A stretch of 64,000 nt of DNA from the NCBI GenBank assembly GCA_963664035.2, contig OY760867.2, positions 620,001-684,000 of the forward strand, read 5' to 3'. The notes under the pieces were generated by a model. It did no database searches, was not told the origin of the DNA, and worked only from the letters and a program-made list of their open reading frames with translations. This stretch comes from G958296245 sp963664035 (lineage in GTDB: Bacteria; Chloroflexota; Dehalococcoidia; Lucifugimonadales; G958296245). This document shows, piece after piece, positions 49,893 to 58,626 of the stretch. A program made the translations under genes and the position numbers. How positions within the stretch are numbered: the first letter of the stretch is position 1; every line of letters starts with the position of its first letter.

Positions 49893-49923
49893 GCCCAGGT
49901 CGGCATGTGCTACCATTGGACAC

Positions 49924-50130
49924 GTGAACGGTAGAGAGTTTGTCAGGCGAGCCCAGCGATACGCCCGTAAGAACAGTTTTGATTTCAGGTATTATCCCAA
50001 CCGCGGGAAAGGCAGTCACGGTGAGGTACACGTCGGTGAGTTCCGAACCACAGTCAAGTACGGAGAGATTCCCCCAGGCCTACTAGCCAATATGCTGAAG
50101 GACCTGGATATCGACAGGAAGGAGTTCTGA
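49924..50130 (+). CDS. hicA: HicA-family toxin (locus 3)
   Basis: 68-aa HicA-like mRNA interferase: MNGREFVRRAQRYARKNSF, RGKGSHGEVHVG with the catalytic histidine, and PPGLLANMLKDLDIDRKEF, the standard ending. It begins at GTG 49924, 31 bp after the glycosidase-like gene, and precedes hicB by 3 bp in the canonical order. Confidence 0.88.
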   Translation: MNGREFVRRAQRYARKNSFDFRYYPNRGKGSHGEVHVGEFRTTVKYGEIPPGLLANMLKDLDIDRKEF

Positions 50131-50133
50131 ATC

Positions 50134-50583
50134 ATGCGCTACGCCTTCCCCTGCAATATCGTCCGCGATGAAGAAGAGCGGGAGGCGACAGGAAGGGAAG
50201 CCTACAATGTGACATTCCCTGACGTGTACGGAGCCAACACCGGCGGGTGGAGTTGGGAGGAGGCCGTGGAGATGGCCGAGGACTGCCTGGGCGTCGCCCT
50301 GAGCTTCTACGTGGACAGGGGCGAAGACATCCCTGCTCCCAGCGCCCTCGCCGACGGCCAGGTCCTGGTCCCGGTCCCGCTCATCGTTGCGGCTAAGCTG
50401 ACCCTCTACACCGCCATGCGCGAGCAGTGCATTACCGGCGCGGACCTCGCCGCTCGATTGGGGATGCAACAGGACGCCGTCCGCAAGCTCCTCGACCCAG
50501 GCTACCGGTCCCATATCAGCCAGGTCGAGAAGGCCCTCAGGGCCGTGGGCCGCCGCCTCGTGGTCGAAGACAGGGCAGCGTAG
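50134..50583 (+). CDS. hicB: HicB-family antitoxin with C-terminal HTH (locus 3)
   Basis: 149-aa HicB: YNVTFPDVYGANTGGWSWEE is the core, SWEEAVEMAEDCLG the following helix, and the C-terminal ~60 residues carry a helix-turn-helix (ITGADLAARLGMQQDAVRKL) for autorepression. This is the long, DNA-binding HicB type, different from the minimal HicB at locus 2, so the three HicAB loci were acquired independently. Confidence 0.88.
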   Translation: MRYAFPCNIVRDEEEREATGREAYNVTFPDVYGANTGGWSWEEAVEMAEDCLGVALSFYVDRGEDIPAPSALADGQVLVPVPLIVAAKLTLYTAMREQCITGADLAARLGMQQDAVRKLLDPGYRSHISQVEKALRAVGRRLVVEDRAA

Positions 50584-50687
50584 CCACCGACACCCCGGCA
50601 GCTATTCGAGCGCTCCCCTTCCAAAGTCCGTTCGTAGTGAGCCTGCCCCGTACTCGATACGGGGCCGAACGGCCAGGCGACCTATCC

Positions 50688-50807
50688 CCAAATCCTCCAC
50701 CTCCACGTTCAGCGCCATATCTATCGGCCATCACCCCGTAGGGGCTGGTTTCAAACCAGCCCTCCCCTTACCCTGGAGCGCCAACGCTATTTAGGTGGGG
50801 GATTTGG
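50688..50807. repeat. Interspersed MITE-like repeat R1, copy 4
   Basis: 120 bp, the best-defined copy: terminal inverted repeats CCAAATCCTCCACCT and AGGTGGGGGATTTGG (14 of 15 paired), and the central CTGGTTTCAAACCAG. Confidence 0.88.
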
Positions 50808-50857
50808 CTATCCTAACAATGAAAAAGCCTTGGCCCGGCGCTTGACCGATAGCGAAC

Positions 50858-51061
50858 GCGTGTGCTATGCTCCTCCCATGCCGAGAAATATCAATACCAA
50901 TGGAGGGGCCGTCCCCCTCAGAGCTCGCTCCGAGCACGCCCGAACGGCATGTAACATTCTGGCCATATCGGCGTCCCATTTCGTTAGACCGGCGTCGCAT
51001 TCGAGTCACACACTGTAACGCGAGCCAAAGCTGAAACAAGACAAAATGTTACAGATTGTTA
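50858..51061. repeat. Possible degenerate copy of repeat R5
   Basis: Starts GCGAACGCGTGTGCTATGCT and ends with GTTAC boxes spaced 10 bp (TGTTACAGATTGTTACGG), parallel to the ends of R5 at 31541-31750. The middle is not similar. Confidence 0.35.
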
Positions 51062-51297
51062 CGGATACGGAGAATCTTCGCCCGCTCGACGAGCGAGTAC
51101 CAATGTGACCGTCGGCCGACTCCGGGCTGACGCCCTCCGCCAGCCCCCAGGCCCTTCCCAAAGTCCGTCCGTGGTGAGCCTCGCTCGCGGTGAGCCTGTC
51201 GAACCACAGGCGGGCCTCCGAGCTCGCTCGCTATTGACCCTTCAAGTTGCCCGTTGCTAGAATGTCGGATGCTGCCGATTTCGCGGCTGGCGCCCAT

Positions 51298-51909
51298 ATG
51301 ATTGTGATAGGGCTTACCGGAGGCATCGGGACAGGCAAGACTGAGGTCGCCCGTATACTGAGAGGGCTGGGCGCGGCGGTCGTTGACGCCCATCTGGCCG
51401 CTCACGAGGTCTACTCGAAGGGCAGTGAGGGTTGGGCCGAGATCGTGGGCGCGTTTGGCGAAGGCTTACTGACCGCCGAGGGGTCCGTGGACCGGCCGAA
51501 GCTCGCGGCGCTGGTCTTCGAGGACGCGGCGGCCTTGGCCCGGCTGAACTCCATCGTCCACCCTCGCGCCCGCTCCATCGTGGAGACCGAGTTGGAGCGC
51601 CTGCGCGAAGAGGGGACAGGCGTGGCGGTCGTGGAAGCGCCCCTGCTGCTGGAGGCGGGATGGACGGACATGGTGGACCGGGTATGGGTGACCGTTGCCC
51701 CGCCGTCGCAGGCGGTGGAGAGGGCCGCGGCGCGCAGCCGGCTCGCTCCGCGCGAGGTAGAGGCGCGGGCGGCCGCACAGATGCCGCAGCAGGAGCGGAC
51801 CGCGCTCGCGGACGTAGTAATCGACAACGGCGCGGGCATCCGCGAGCTTGAAAGGACCGTCGAGGCAGAGTGGCGGTCACTGACGAAAGGAACGCGGGAA
51901 GAACCCTGA
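51298..51909 (+). CDS. coaE: Dephospho-CoA kinase
   Basis: 203-aa P-loop kinase for the last step of coenzyme A synthesis. Walker A is GLTGGIGTGKTEVA at residues 6-19, followed by VVDAHLAAHEVY (DxD-type region), IVHPRARSI and VEAPLLLEAGW. ATG 51298 is chosen for the conserved MIVIGLTGGIG start. It is followed after 1 bp by the CbbQ-like ATPase, and a CoA-pyrophosphatase-like Nudix gene is in the same run. Confidence 0.93.
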   Translation: MIVIGLTGGIGTGKTEVARILRGLGAAVVDAHLAAHEVYSKGSEGWAEIVGAFGEGLLTAEGSVDRPKLAALVFEDAAALARLNSIVHPRARSIVETELERLREEGTGVAVVEAPLLLEAGWTDMVDRVWVTVAPPSQAVERAAARSRLAPREVEARAAAQMPQQERTALADVVIDNGAGIRELERTVEAEWRSLTKGTREEP

Positions 51910-51910
51910 T

Positions 51911-52807
51911 ATGACCACATCCACTACGACACTGTTTCGCAGCTACATCGTCGAGGAGTACTCGCTGACCGAGGAGCCGTACTACGTGCCCGTCGGCGAC
52001 GAGGTGGAGCTCTTCGAGGCCGCCTACCACTCCAAGATACCCGTGCTATTCAAGGGGCCGACGGGGTGCGGCAAGACGCGCTTCGTCGAGTACATGTCCT
52101 ACCGGATGGGCAGGCCGCTGACCAAGGTGAAGGCCGGCCAGTCCGACAACCGGCGCGCCGGCGACAACGGCTCGCTGCCCCTGGTGACCATCGCCTGCCA
52201 CGAGGACCTGACGGCCAGCGACCTCGTGGGCCGGTACCTGCTGCAGGGCGACAGCACCGTCTGGATAGACGGGCCGTTGACCCGCGCGGTGAAGGCGGGC
52301 GGCATCTGCTACCTGGACGAGATCGTGGAGGCGCGCAAGGATACGACGGTGCTGATCCACCCGCTGACGGACCACCGCCGCATCCTGCCGATAGAGAAGC
52401 GCGGCGAGCTGCTGGAGGCCGCGGACGGATTCCTGCTGGTCATGTCCTACAACCCCGGCTACCAGAGCGCGTTGAAGGACCTGAAGCACAGCACGCGCCA
52501 GAGGTTCGTCGCCATCGAGTTCAACTCGCCTCCGCCGGAGATCGAGGCCCAGATAGTGGAGCACGAGTCGGGGGTGGACGCGGACACGGCGAAGCGGCTG
52601 GCCAAGCTGGGCGAGAAGGTACGCAACCTGAGGGAGCACGGGCTGGCGGAGGGCGCCAGCACGCGGCTGCTGATCTACGCGGGCAAGCTGATGGTGAACG
52701 GCATCAGCCCCAGGCGCGCCTGCCAGGTGGCGGTGAACTGGGCGGTCACGGACGACGAGCCGCTGCAACAGGGTATCGAGGAGGTGATCTCGTCGATATT
52801 CGAGTAG
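51911..52807 (+). CDS. MoxR-type AAA+ ATPase, CbbQ/NirQ/NorQ family
   Basis: 298-aa AAA+ ATPase. Walker A is FKGPTGCGKTRFVEY near residue 48, Walker B GICYLDEIVEA near 130, and the CbbQ-typical segment VMSYNPGYQSALKDLKHSTR near 175 precedes a helical C-terminal domain. CbbQ/NorQ proteins work with VWA-domain partners (CbbO/NorD) as activases that remodel or insert metal into an enzyme. Here the partner is the 1081-aa VWA protein two genes downstream. No rubisco or nitric-oxide reductase is nearby, so the client is unknown. Confidence 0.92.
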   Translation: MTTSTTTLFRSYIVEEYSLTEEPYYVPVGDEVELFEAAYHSKIPVLFKGPTGCGKTRFVEYMSYRMGRPLTKVKAGQSDNRRAGDNGSLPLVTIACHEDLTASDLVGRYLLQGDSTVWIDGPLTRAVKAGGICYLDEIVEARKDTTVLIHPLTDHRRILPIEKRGELLEAADGFLLVMSYNPGYQSALKDLKHSTRQRFVAIEFNSPPPEIEAQIVEHESGVDADTAKRLAKLGEKVRNLREHGLAEGASTRLLIYAGKLMVNGISPRRACQVAVNWAVTDDEPLQQGIEEVISSIFE

Positions 52808-52817
52808 GCCAAGCCCT

Positions 52818-53429
52818 GTGACGCTGCCAGCCGACCCCACCCTGGCCGCCGTACGGAGCGCCCTCGCGGGCAGCCCTAAGGCGGCCATCGACGACCCGTC
52901 GCTGACGCCCGCCGCCGTGCTGCTGCTTCTCTATCCCAGGGCGGGCGGCTATAGCGTCATCCTGAACAAGCGCAGCGACTCCGTGGACGAGCACAAGGGG
53001 GAGATCGCGCTGCCCGGCGGCAGATGGGACGAGGGAGACCCTGGCCTGCTGGAGACGGCGCTCCGGGAGACGCGCGAGGAGATGGGAGTCCGCCCTTCGG
53101 ACGTGGATGTGCTGGGCTCGCTGGGGGACCTGGCGACCATATCGAACTACGCCGTCAGGAGCTTCGTGGGGACGATACCGGCCCCCTACCGCTTCACCCC
53201 CAACGAGGAGGTGGCGGAGGTGATAGAGGCGCCGGTGAGCTGCCTGCTCGACCCGCGCGGCTGGCGCGACGACGCCTGGATCGAGGGCGGACGGATACGC
53301 CGGAGGGCGGCCTTCGGATACGAAGGACACCTGATATACGGCGCGACGGGGATGATACTGGGCCGGTTCTTCGACGCCGCGGCGCCGGCGTGGGACAAGG
53401 AGTCCGAATGGACGAGAAGACTGCGCTGA
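52818..53429 (+). CDS. Nudix hydrolase, CoA-pyrophosphatase-like
   Basis: 203-aa Nudix enzyme. The Nudix box reads GGRWDEGDPGLLETALRE followed by TREEMGV near residues 57-80. The upstream LNKRSDSVDEHKGEIALPGG is characteristic of the NudL/CoA-pyrophosphatase subgroup, which cleaves CoA and acyl-CoA to 3',5'-ADP and phosphopantetheine. It starts at GTG 52818, 10 bp after the ATPase gene, and overlaps the VWA gene by 22 nt, so the four genes from coaE form one operon. Confidence 0.9.
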   Translation: MTLPADPTLAAVRSALAGSPKAAIDDPSLTPAAVLLLLYPRAGGYSVILNKRSDSVDEHKGEIALPGGRWDEGDPGLLETALRETREEMGVRPSDVDVLGSLGDLATISNYAVRSFVGTIPAPYRFTPNEEVAEVIEAPVSCLLDPRGWRDDAWIEGGRIRRRAAFGYEGHLIYGATGMILGRFFDAAAPAWDKESEWTRRLR

Positions 53430-56400
53430 CCCGGGAGGGCGCGCTGCAGGAGCTGGAGGCGTACCCCTCCGCGGTGTCGGAGGAGTTCGAAAAGGCATGG
53501 AAGGCGATGGCCGCCTCGGTCAACGAGCGGCAACTCGCCGACTGGGCCGGCATGGGGCTGCGCCTTGCCGGGGAGACGATACGCTCGTGGGAGGCCGCCG
53601 CCGAGTACTTCTCGGCCAGCCCGCGCGTCGTCGGGCTGATGCCCTTCAACTACTTCGTGAGGTGGGCCGAGAGCGGCAGAGATCTCTGCGGCGCCTCGCC
53701 CGTGCTGGGGGCGGCCTACTACAGGGCGAGCCCCGGCGTGATGTCGCGGCTGAGGTCGCGGCACATAGAGTCGTGGGCCGCGATGGGGCGCAGCCTCTAC
53801 AGGGGAACGTGGAAGTCCGGCTCCCTGAGCACCAAGTTCTTCGAGTCGAGCCCGGCGCTGCTGGGGGCGCTGACCGTGCCGGAGATGGAGCGGTTCGCGG
53901 CGCTGCTGGGCCTGCTGTCGCACCGCTCCTACGACCTTGCCGGCGAGTGCATCTCCAGCGGGTTGAAGATATTCCCGCAGCTCGGGGAGGAGAAGGGGGC
54001 CTTCCTCTCGATGGCCTCCTCCGTGGCGTCGGATAGTTGGCGGCAGGTCAAGAGCCTGTTCGAGGCCGCCTCCAGGTCGCTGCCCAAGGTCGAGCCGAGC
54101 CAGAGGCAGCGTTTCCTGAAGCTGGTGGACCGGCTGCGGGAGGCCGGGGCCAACGCGCCGGCGTCGATGATCGAGATCTCGTCCGCCATGAGCGAGCTCG
54201 ACAAGTCGACGAGCGGGGAGCTCCTGGGCCTTGCCGAGCGCCTCGCCGACGTGTCGCCGGAGGCGGTGCCGTCGTTCGTGCGCAGCTCGCCTCCGGTCCT
54301 GGAGAAGGTGTCGATGAGCCAGATGGAGAGGTGGTTCGACCGCGGCCTCGCCACCATGCGGGAGAACGCCGACGCGGGGCTGTCGTACTTCAGGCTGGAG
54401 TCGTCGCGGTCGCTGGAGGTGCTGGAGACGCTGTCGTCGAGCGTCGAGCTGGCCCGCATCAAGGACCTGATGGAGCGGTACTGCAAGGCGCTGGCCGGGG
54501 CGGACGTGGAGCTCTGCGAGAGCCGCGAGCTTGCCGACCGGCACATCGGGTGGGTATCGGAGGAGTCGCCGTCCACCGAGGGCACGGCCGTCTACGTGCC
54601 GTCCGTGGTGGACAGGTACCCGTCCAAGACGCGGAACTTCATGCTGTACAAGGTAGTGTCCACCCACCAGGTGGCGCACCTGGAGTTCGGCAGCTTCCTG
54701 TTCGAGTACGACCGTCCCTCGACGCGCTTCGAAGACCTGCGCCCGACGCTGGACGAGGCGGGACGGGACGGCGCCGAAGGAGACGGCGGGGGCGCGTGGG
54801 TAACGGACATGCAGCGCTTCTTCGACGTGTTCGCGAACCGCAAGCTCGCGCTGGACATATTCACCGTGGTGGAGGACGGCCGGCTCGACGCCATAGTCAA
54901 GCTGGAGTACCTCGGCATCAGGACGGCCTACGCCGCCGTCCAGGCCGACTCCATCCCGACGAGGCCCGCCATAGAGTCGCTGCCGGCGCAGGAAGCGCTC
55001 GTGGAGATGCTGGTCCGCGTCAGCCTCAACCAGAAGGAGGGGCTGACGGCCCCGGCCAAGTACGCGGGCCACGCCCGCAGGATCGCCCGCATAGCCGAGC
55101 GCGTCATCGACGCCGAAGCGACGGTGGAGGACACCGCGGAGGCGACGATCAGGATATACGCCATCCTGGACGAGATACCGAACGAGCAGGTGGCGCCGGA
55201 GGACTGGGAGGACGTCGGCGAGGACTCCGAGGAGGAGGAAGACCTCAGCCCGGATGAGATCGAGAACCTGCTGGAGCAGATGATGGGGGTCCCGGCGGAC
55301 GCGCCGGGCGGCGAGGGCGCGGAGAGCGACTACGAGCAGGTGCGGGAGGTGGACTACCGCGGGCAGTTCAAGCCCGAGACGGTGCAGCTGCTGGCGCAGC
55401 TTCGCGCCGACAAGGACGCGCCGGTCGAGGGCAGCGGGGAGCCGCTGAGCCAGGAAGCGCTCGAAGAGCTGCTGGCGAGCAGCGCCGAGATCGACGTGGA
55501 GGGCGCCGAGGGCGACGCCGAGAACGCCGGGGGCGAGTTCGCGGAGAACATGCTGAAGGAGGCCGGGGTCAGCGCGCCGAGATCGCCGGACACCGGGCAG
55601 GGGCCGCTGACCCACGTCGAGGAGGGCGGAGGGCCGCTGGACGCCAGCGAGCCGGAGACCTTCGTATACGACGAGTGGGACTTCCGCGCCGACGACTACA
55701 AGCCGAAGTGGTGCATCGTGCGCCAGAAGGGGATGGCGGAGGGCGACCCGACGTTCTACGGCACGACGCTGCAGAGCTACGGCTCGCTGGTGAACCAGGT
55801 GAAGCGGCAGTTCGAGATGATGACGCCGGAGATGTTCAAGAAGGTGCGCAAGCTGGAGGACGGCGAGGAGATCGACATCGACGACGTAATCGAGGCGGTG
55901 GTGGACATCAAGACGGGCGCGGGGCCGAGCGAGAAGCTGTACTGGAAGCGCAACAAGGTGCAACGCGACGTGGCGGTCGTCTTCCTGCTGGACACGAGCG
56001 CGTCGACGGCGGAGGCGATAGAGGACACCCGCAAGGCGGCGGACGACTGGCAGGCCCCGGACGACCCCGTGGAGTACATGGCGTGGCTCAGGAACCGCCG
56101 CGGCGACGGGATGCGCCGCTCGTACAAGCGGATCATCGACGTCGAAAAGGAGGCCGTGGTGCTCCTGATCAACGCGCTGGAGTCCATAGGGGACATGTAC
56201 GGGATCTACGGCTTCTCAGGCTACGGCAGGGAGAACGTCGAGTTCTACACAGTGAAGGACATCGGCGAGGCGCTGTCGCAGAGCGTGAAGAACCGCATCG
56301 ACCGGATCGCGCCGCTGCACGCCACGCGGATGGGCCCGGCCATAAGGCACGCGGCCACCAAGCTGGACGGGCAGGACGCCCGGACGAAGCTGCTCTTCCT

Positions 56401-56653
56401 GATCAGCGACGGGCGGCCCCAGGACCGCGGCTACAGCAGGGAGGGCGTGGAGAAGGAGTACGCCGTCCACGACACGAAGATGGCGCTCGACGAGGCGAGG
56501 GAGAGGGACATCAACGCCTTCTGCCTGACGGTGGACAAGAGCGGCCACGACTACCTGAAGTACATGTGCCAGGACATCGGGTACGAGATCCTGGAGAACG
56601 TCTACGAGCTGCCCCAGCGCCTGCTGTACCTCTACAAGCGCCTGACCATGTGA
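53408..56653 (+). CDS. Large VWA-domain protein, CbbO/NorD-like partner of the MoxR ATPase
   Basis: 1081-aa protein. Residues ~1-330 are helical with a repeated pattern of a tryptophan or phenylalanine helix followed by F-x-x-SP (AAAEYFSASPRVVG, AAYYRASPGVM, KFFESSPALLG). A central NorD-like region follows, then a very acidic segment (about 598-620). A C-terminal VWA domain has MIDAS residues in LLDTSASTAE, ATRMGP and LISDGRPQ. It is longer than usual CbbO/NorD (~600-800 aa). With the upstream CbbQ-like ATPase it probably forms a metal-centre activase or chaperone. ATG 53408 lies inside the Nudix gene end. Confidence 0.88.
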   Translation: MDEKTALTREGALQELEAYPSAVSEEFEKAWKAMAASVNERQLADWAGMGLRLAGETIRSWEAAAEYFSASPRVVGLMPFNYFVRWAESGRDLCGASPVLGAAYYRASPGVMSRLRSRHIESWAAMGRSLYRGTWKSGSLSTKFFESSPALLGALTVPEMERFAALLGLLSHRSYDLAGECISSGLKIFPQLGEEKGAFLSMASSVASDSWRQVKSLFEAASRSLPKVEPSQRQRFLKLVDRLREAGANAPASMIEISSAMSELDKSTSGELLGLAERLADVSPEAVPSFVRSSPPVLEKVSMSQMERWFDRGLATMRENADAGLSYFRLESSRSLEVLETLSSSVELARIKDLMERYCKALAGADVELCESRELADRHIGWVSEESPSTEGTAVYVPSVVDRYPSKTRNFMLYKVVSTHQVAHLEFGSFLFEYDRPSTRFEDLRPTLDEAGRDGAEGDGGGAWVTDMQRFFDVFANRKLALDIFTVVEDGRLDAIVKLEYLGIRTAYAAVQADSIPTRPAIESLPAQEALVEMLVRVSLNQKEGLTAPAKYAGHARRIARIAERVIDAEATVEDTAEATIRIYAILDEIPNEQVAPEDWEDVGEDSEEEEDLSPDEIENLLEQMMGVPADAPGGEGAESDYEQVREVDYRGQFKPETVQLLAQLRADKDAPVEGSGEPLSQEALEELLASSAEIDVEGAEGDAENAGGEFAENMLKEAGVSAPRSPDTGQGPLTHVEEGGGPLDASEPETFVYDEWDFRADDYKPKWCIVRQKGMAEGDPTFYGTTLQSYGSLVNQVKRQFEMMTPEMFKKVRKLEDGEEIDIDDVIEAVVDIKTGAGPSEKLYWKRNKVQRDVAVVFLLDTSASTAEAIEDTRKAADDWQAPDDPVEYMAWLRNRRGDGMRRSYKRIIDVEKEAVVLLINALESIGDMYGIYGFSGYGRENVEFYTVKDIGEALSQSVKNRIDRIAPLHATRMGPAIRHAATKLDGQDARTKLLFLISDGRPQDRGYSREGVEKEYAVHDTKMALDEARERDINAFCLTVDKSGHDYLKYMCQDIGYEILENVYELPQRLLYLYKRLTM

Positions 56654-56697
56654 GGCGCGGGCGCTACTCATGGATGATGCGGTATAGGTGACTTACG

Positions 56698-58059
56698 ATG
56701 CTGACACGACTGCGCCTGGAGAACTTCAAGTCCTGGAAGGACACAGGAGACATCGCGCTCAAGCCCATCACGGGCTTCTTCGGCGCGAACAGCTCCGGCA
56801 AGACTAGCCTGATCCAGGCGCTGCTCCTCCTTAAGCAGACGGCCGACTCGCCTGACCGCGGGCTCGTATTTCACTTCGGCGACAGAAGGACGCCGGTGGG
56901 TCTGGGGAACTTCGACAGTATTGTGCATGAGCATGATACGAGCAATACCCTGAGAATCTCGTTTGGCTGGAAAGCACGGACGCCGTTCGGAGTAACGGAT
57001 AGGAGCACTAAGCGGAGAATCGTTCGAAGCATCCGCATCGGATTCGAGGTTGCCTCACGGGAGGCGACTAACCAATCGGGGAAGTCGCTTATAGTGGACG
57101 AGATGGCCTACCGTGTCGGCGACAAGGTGTTCGGGATGCGTAGAAACGCCGAAGCGAAGTACGACCTCTTCTCCGAGGGGTCGAAGTTCGAGTTCGCCCG
57201 GAGCAGGGGGAGAGCTTGGCCCCTGCCACATCCAGACCAGTACTACGGCTTTCCCCACCAGGTGGGTACCTACTTTACGAACGCCGAGTTCCTCTTCGAT
57301 CTCGAATTCGAACTGGAAGAACGCCTGCAAGAGGTGTACTACCTCGGCCCGCTGCGCGCCTACCCGGAGCGCACATACATATGGTCCAGCGCGGAACCCA
57401 CCGACGTGGGGCCTGCGGGCGAGGCCGTGGTGGCCGCAATACTGGCGTCGCGGGAAAGAGGCGAAGAGATCGGGCAGGGTAGAGGCAGACCGCGCCTCTC
57501 CCTCGAAGAATACGCGGCCCAGTGGCTCAAGAAGCTGGGACTGATCCACGACTTTCGCATCGCTCGCCTTACCGACGGCAGCCCGGTGTTCGAGGTCAGG
57601 GTGCGCAAGTCCCCAAGATCAGCTGAAGTGCTCATCACCGACGTCGGATTCGGCGTTTCACAGATACTGCCTGTGCTCGTGCTGTGCTTCTATGTGCCGG
57701 AAGGCTCGACGGTGATCTTGGAGCAACCCGAAATCCACCTGCACCCCGCTATCCAGTCCGGCCTCGCGGACGTCCTGATCGACGCTTGGAAGAAGCGCGG
57801 GGTGCAGGTGCTGATAGAGAGTCACAGCGAGCACCTGCTGCGCAGACTCCAGCGCCGCATCGCCGAAGAGGACATCCCCCAGGGTGACGTCGGCCTTTAC
57901 TTCTGTTCGACGGACGACGACGGCTCCAATCTCACGCCGCTGGAGCTTGACTCTTACGGGAACATCTCGAATTGGCCGAGGGACTTCTTTAGAGACCAGC
58001 TCGACGAGATCGCCGCCATGAGCGACGCCGTATTGGCAAGACGGAGAAACGGCGAGTGA
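56698..58059 (+). CDS. DUF3696-type AAA ATPase, putative defence component
   Basis: 453-aa ABC/SMC-like ATPase of the OLD-related group. Walker A is GFFGANSSGKTSLIQ near residue 28; the C-terminal half has the signature region VGFGVSQILPVL, Walker B TVILEQPEIHLHP near 340, and the H-loop IESHSEHLL. The ending GNISNWPRDFFRDQ is typical of DUF3696. Such ATPases often pair with a nuclease or toxin in phage-defence modules. Here the next gene starts within its stop codon (GTGA overlap) and encodes a PIN-like protein. Codon use is less GC-biased than in the flanking genes. Confidence 0.85.
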   Translation: MLTRLRLENFKSWKDTGDIALKPITGFFGANSSGKTSLIQALLLLKQTADSPDRGLVFHFGDRRTPVGLGNFDSIVHEHDTSNTLRISFGWKARTPFGVTDRSTKRRIVRSIRIGFEVASREATNQSGKSLIVDEMAYRVGDKVFGMRRNAEAKYDLFSEGSKFEFARSRGRAWPLPHPDQYYGFPHQVGTYFTNAEFLFDLEFELEERLQEVYYLGPLRAYPERTYIWSSAEPTDVGPAGEAVVAAILASRERGEEIGQGRGRPRLSLEEYAAQWLKKLGLIHDFRIARLTDGSPVFEVRVRKSPRSAEVLITDVGFGVSQILPVLVLCFYVPEGSTVILEQPEIHLHPAIQSGLADVLIDAWKKRGVQVLIESHSEHLLRRLQRRIAEEDIPQGDVGLYFCSTDDDGSNLTPLELDSYGNISNWPRDFFRDQLDEIAAMSDAVLARRRNGE

Positions 58060-58556
58060 GTTCGGAGAAACCTGAGGTCGTAGTGGACACCAACGTCGCC
58101 GTCGTAGCCAATGGAATGACCCCGCAAGCTGGGCAGGAGTGTGTATCTACTTGCACCGACAGGTTACGGCAGATACTGGATGGGAAGTACGTTCTCCTGT
58201 TGGACGATAAGTACCTGATTCTCGATGAGTATCGTAACCGTCTAAGCCTCTCCGGTCAGCCTGGGTTCGGCGATTTCTTCATCCAATGGCTCTGGGAGAA
58301 CCAGACGAACGAGCGCCATTGCCGAATGGTCACCGTGACCCCTCACGAAGATCGTGGATTCGAGGAGTTTCCCACCGACCCTGATCTTGCATCCTTCGAT
58401 ATGGACGACCGCAAGTTCGTCGCCGTGGCGCTGTCCAGCGGGACCAGTCCCCAGGTACTCAACGCATCGGACACGGATTGGTGGCACCATCACGAGCCGC
58501 TACGCAGGCACGGCGTGAAGGTGGCATTCCTCTGCCCGGAGCTCATGGGCGCATAG
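58056..58556 (+). CDS. PIN-like nuclease coupled to the DUF3696 ATPase
   Basis: 166-aa protein. The start EVVVDTNVAVVANG fits a PIN domain first acidic residue; further candidate acids are in YLILDEYRNRL, SFDMDDRKFVAVAL and LNASDTDWW, giving the usual four-acid set. It starts at GTG overlapping the ATPase stop, so the two are translationally coupled. PIN nucleases cleave RNA, often tRNA. A two-gene ATPase-PIN defence or toxin module is the simplest reading; I cannot name an established system for it. Confidence 0.75.
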   Translation: MSSEKPEVVVDTNVAVVANGMTPQAGQECVSTCTDRLRQILDGKYVLLLDDKYLILDEYRNRLSLSGQPGFGDFFIQWLWENQTNERHCRMVTVTPHEDRGFEEFPTDPDLASFDMDDRKFVAVALSSGTSPQVLNASDTDWWHHHEPLRRHGVKVAFLCPELMGA

Positions 58557-58626
58557 CCCGTGCCGCTCATCCGCCGCCGCCCCGGCTTCCGCGTACTCGA
58601 TACAGGGCCGAAAACGGCAGGGCGGT

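Larger units (their letters stand above)
50584..51297. other. Repeat-rich intergenic region before coaE
   Basis: 714 bp. It contains R1 copy 4 (50688-50807), a possible degenerate R5 copy (about 50858-51061), and fragments of common CGTGGTGAGCCTGTCGAACC-type repeats (50624-50650, 51158-51205). No gene supported. Confidence 0.6.

Noticed and set aside
53186..55963. 925-codon open frame on the minus strand opposite the VWA gene
   Set aside because: Composition (Arg, His, Leu, Val) is that of an antisense shadow; the plus-strand protein has clear VWA motifs.
51911..56653. Rubisco or nitric-oxide reductase activation cluster
   Set aside because: The ATPase and VWA proteins fit the family, but no cbbLS or norBC genes are in the window, so naming the client would be guesswork.
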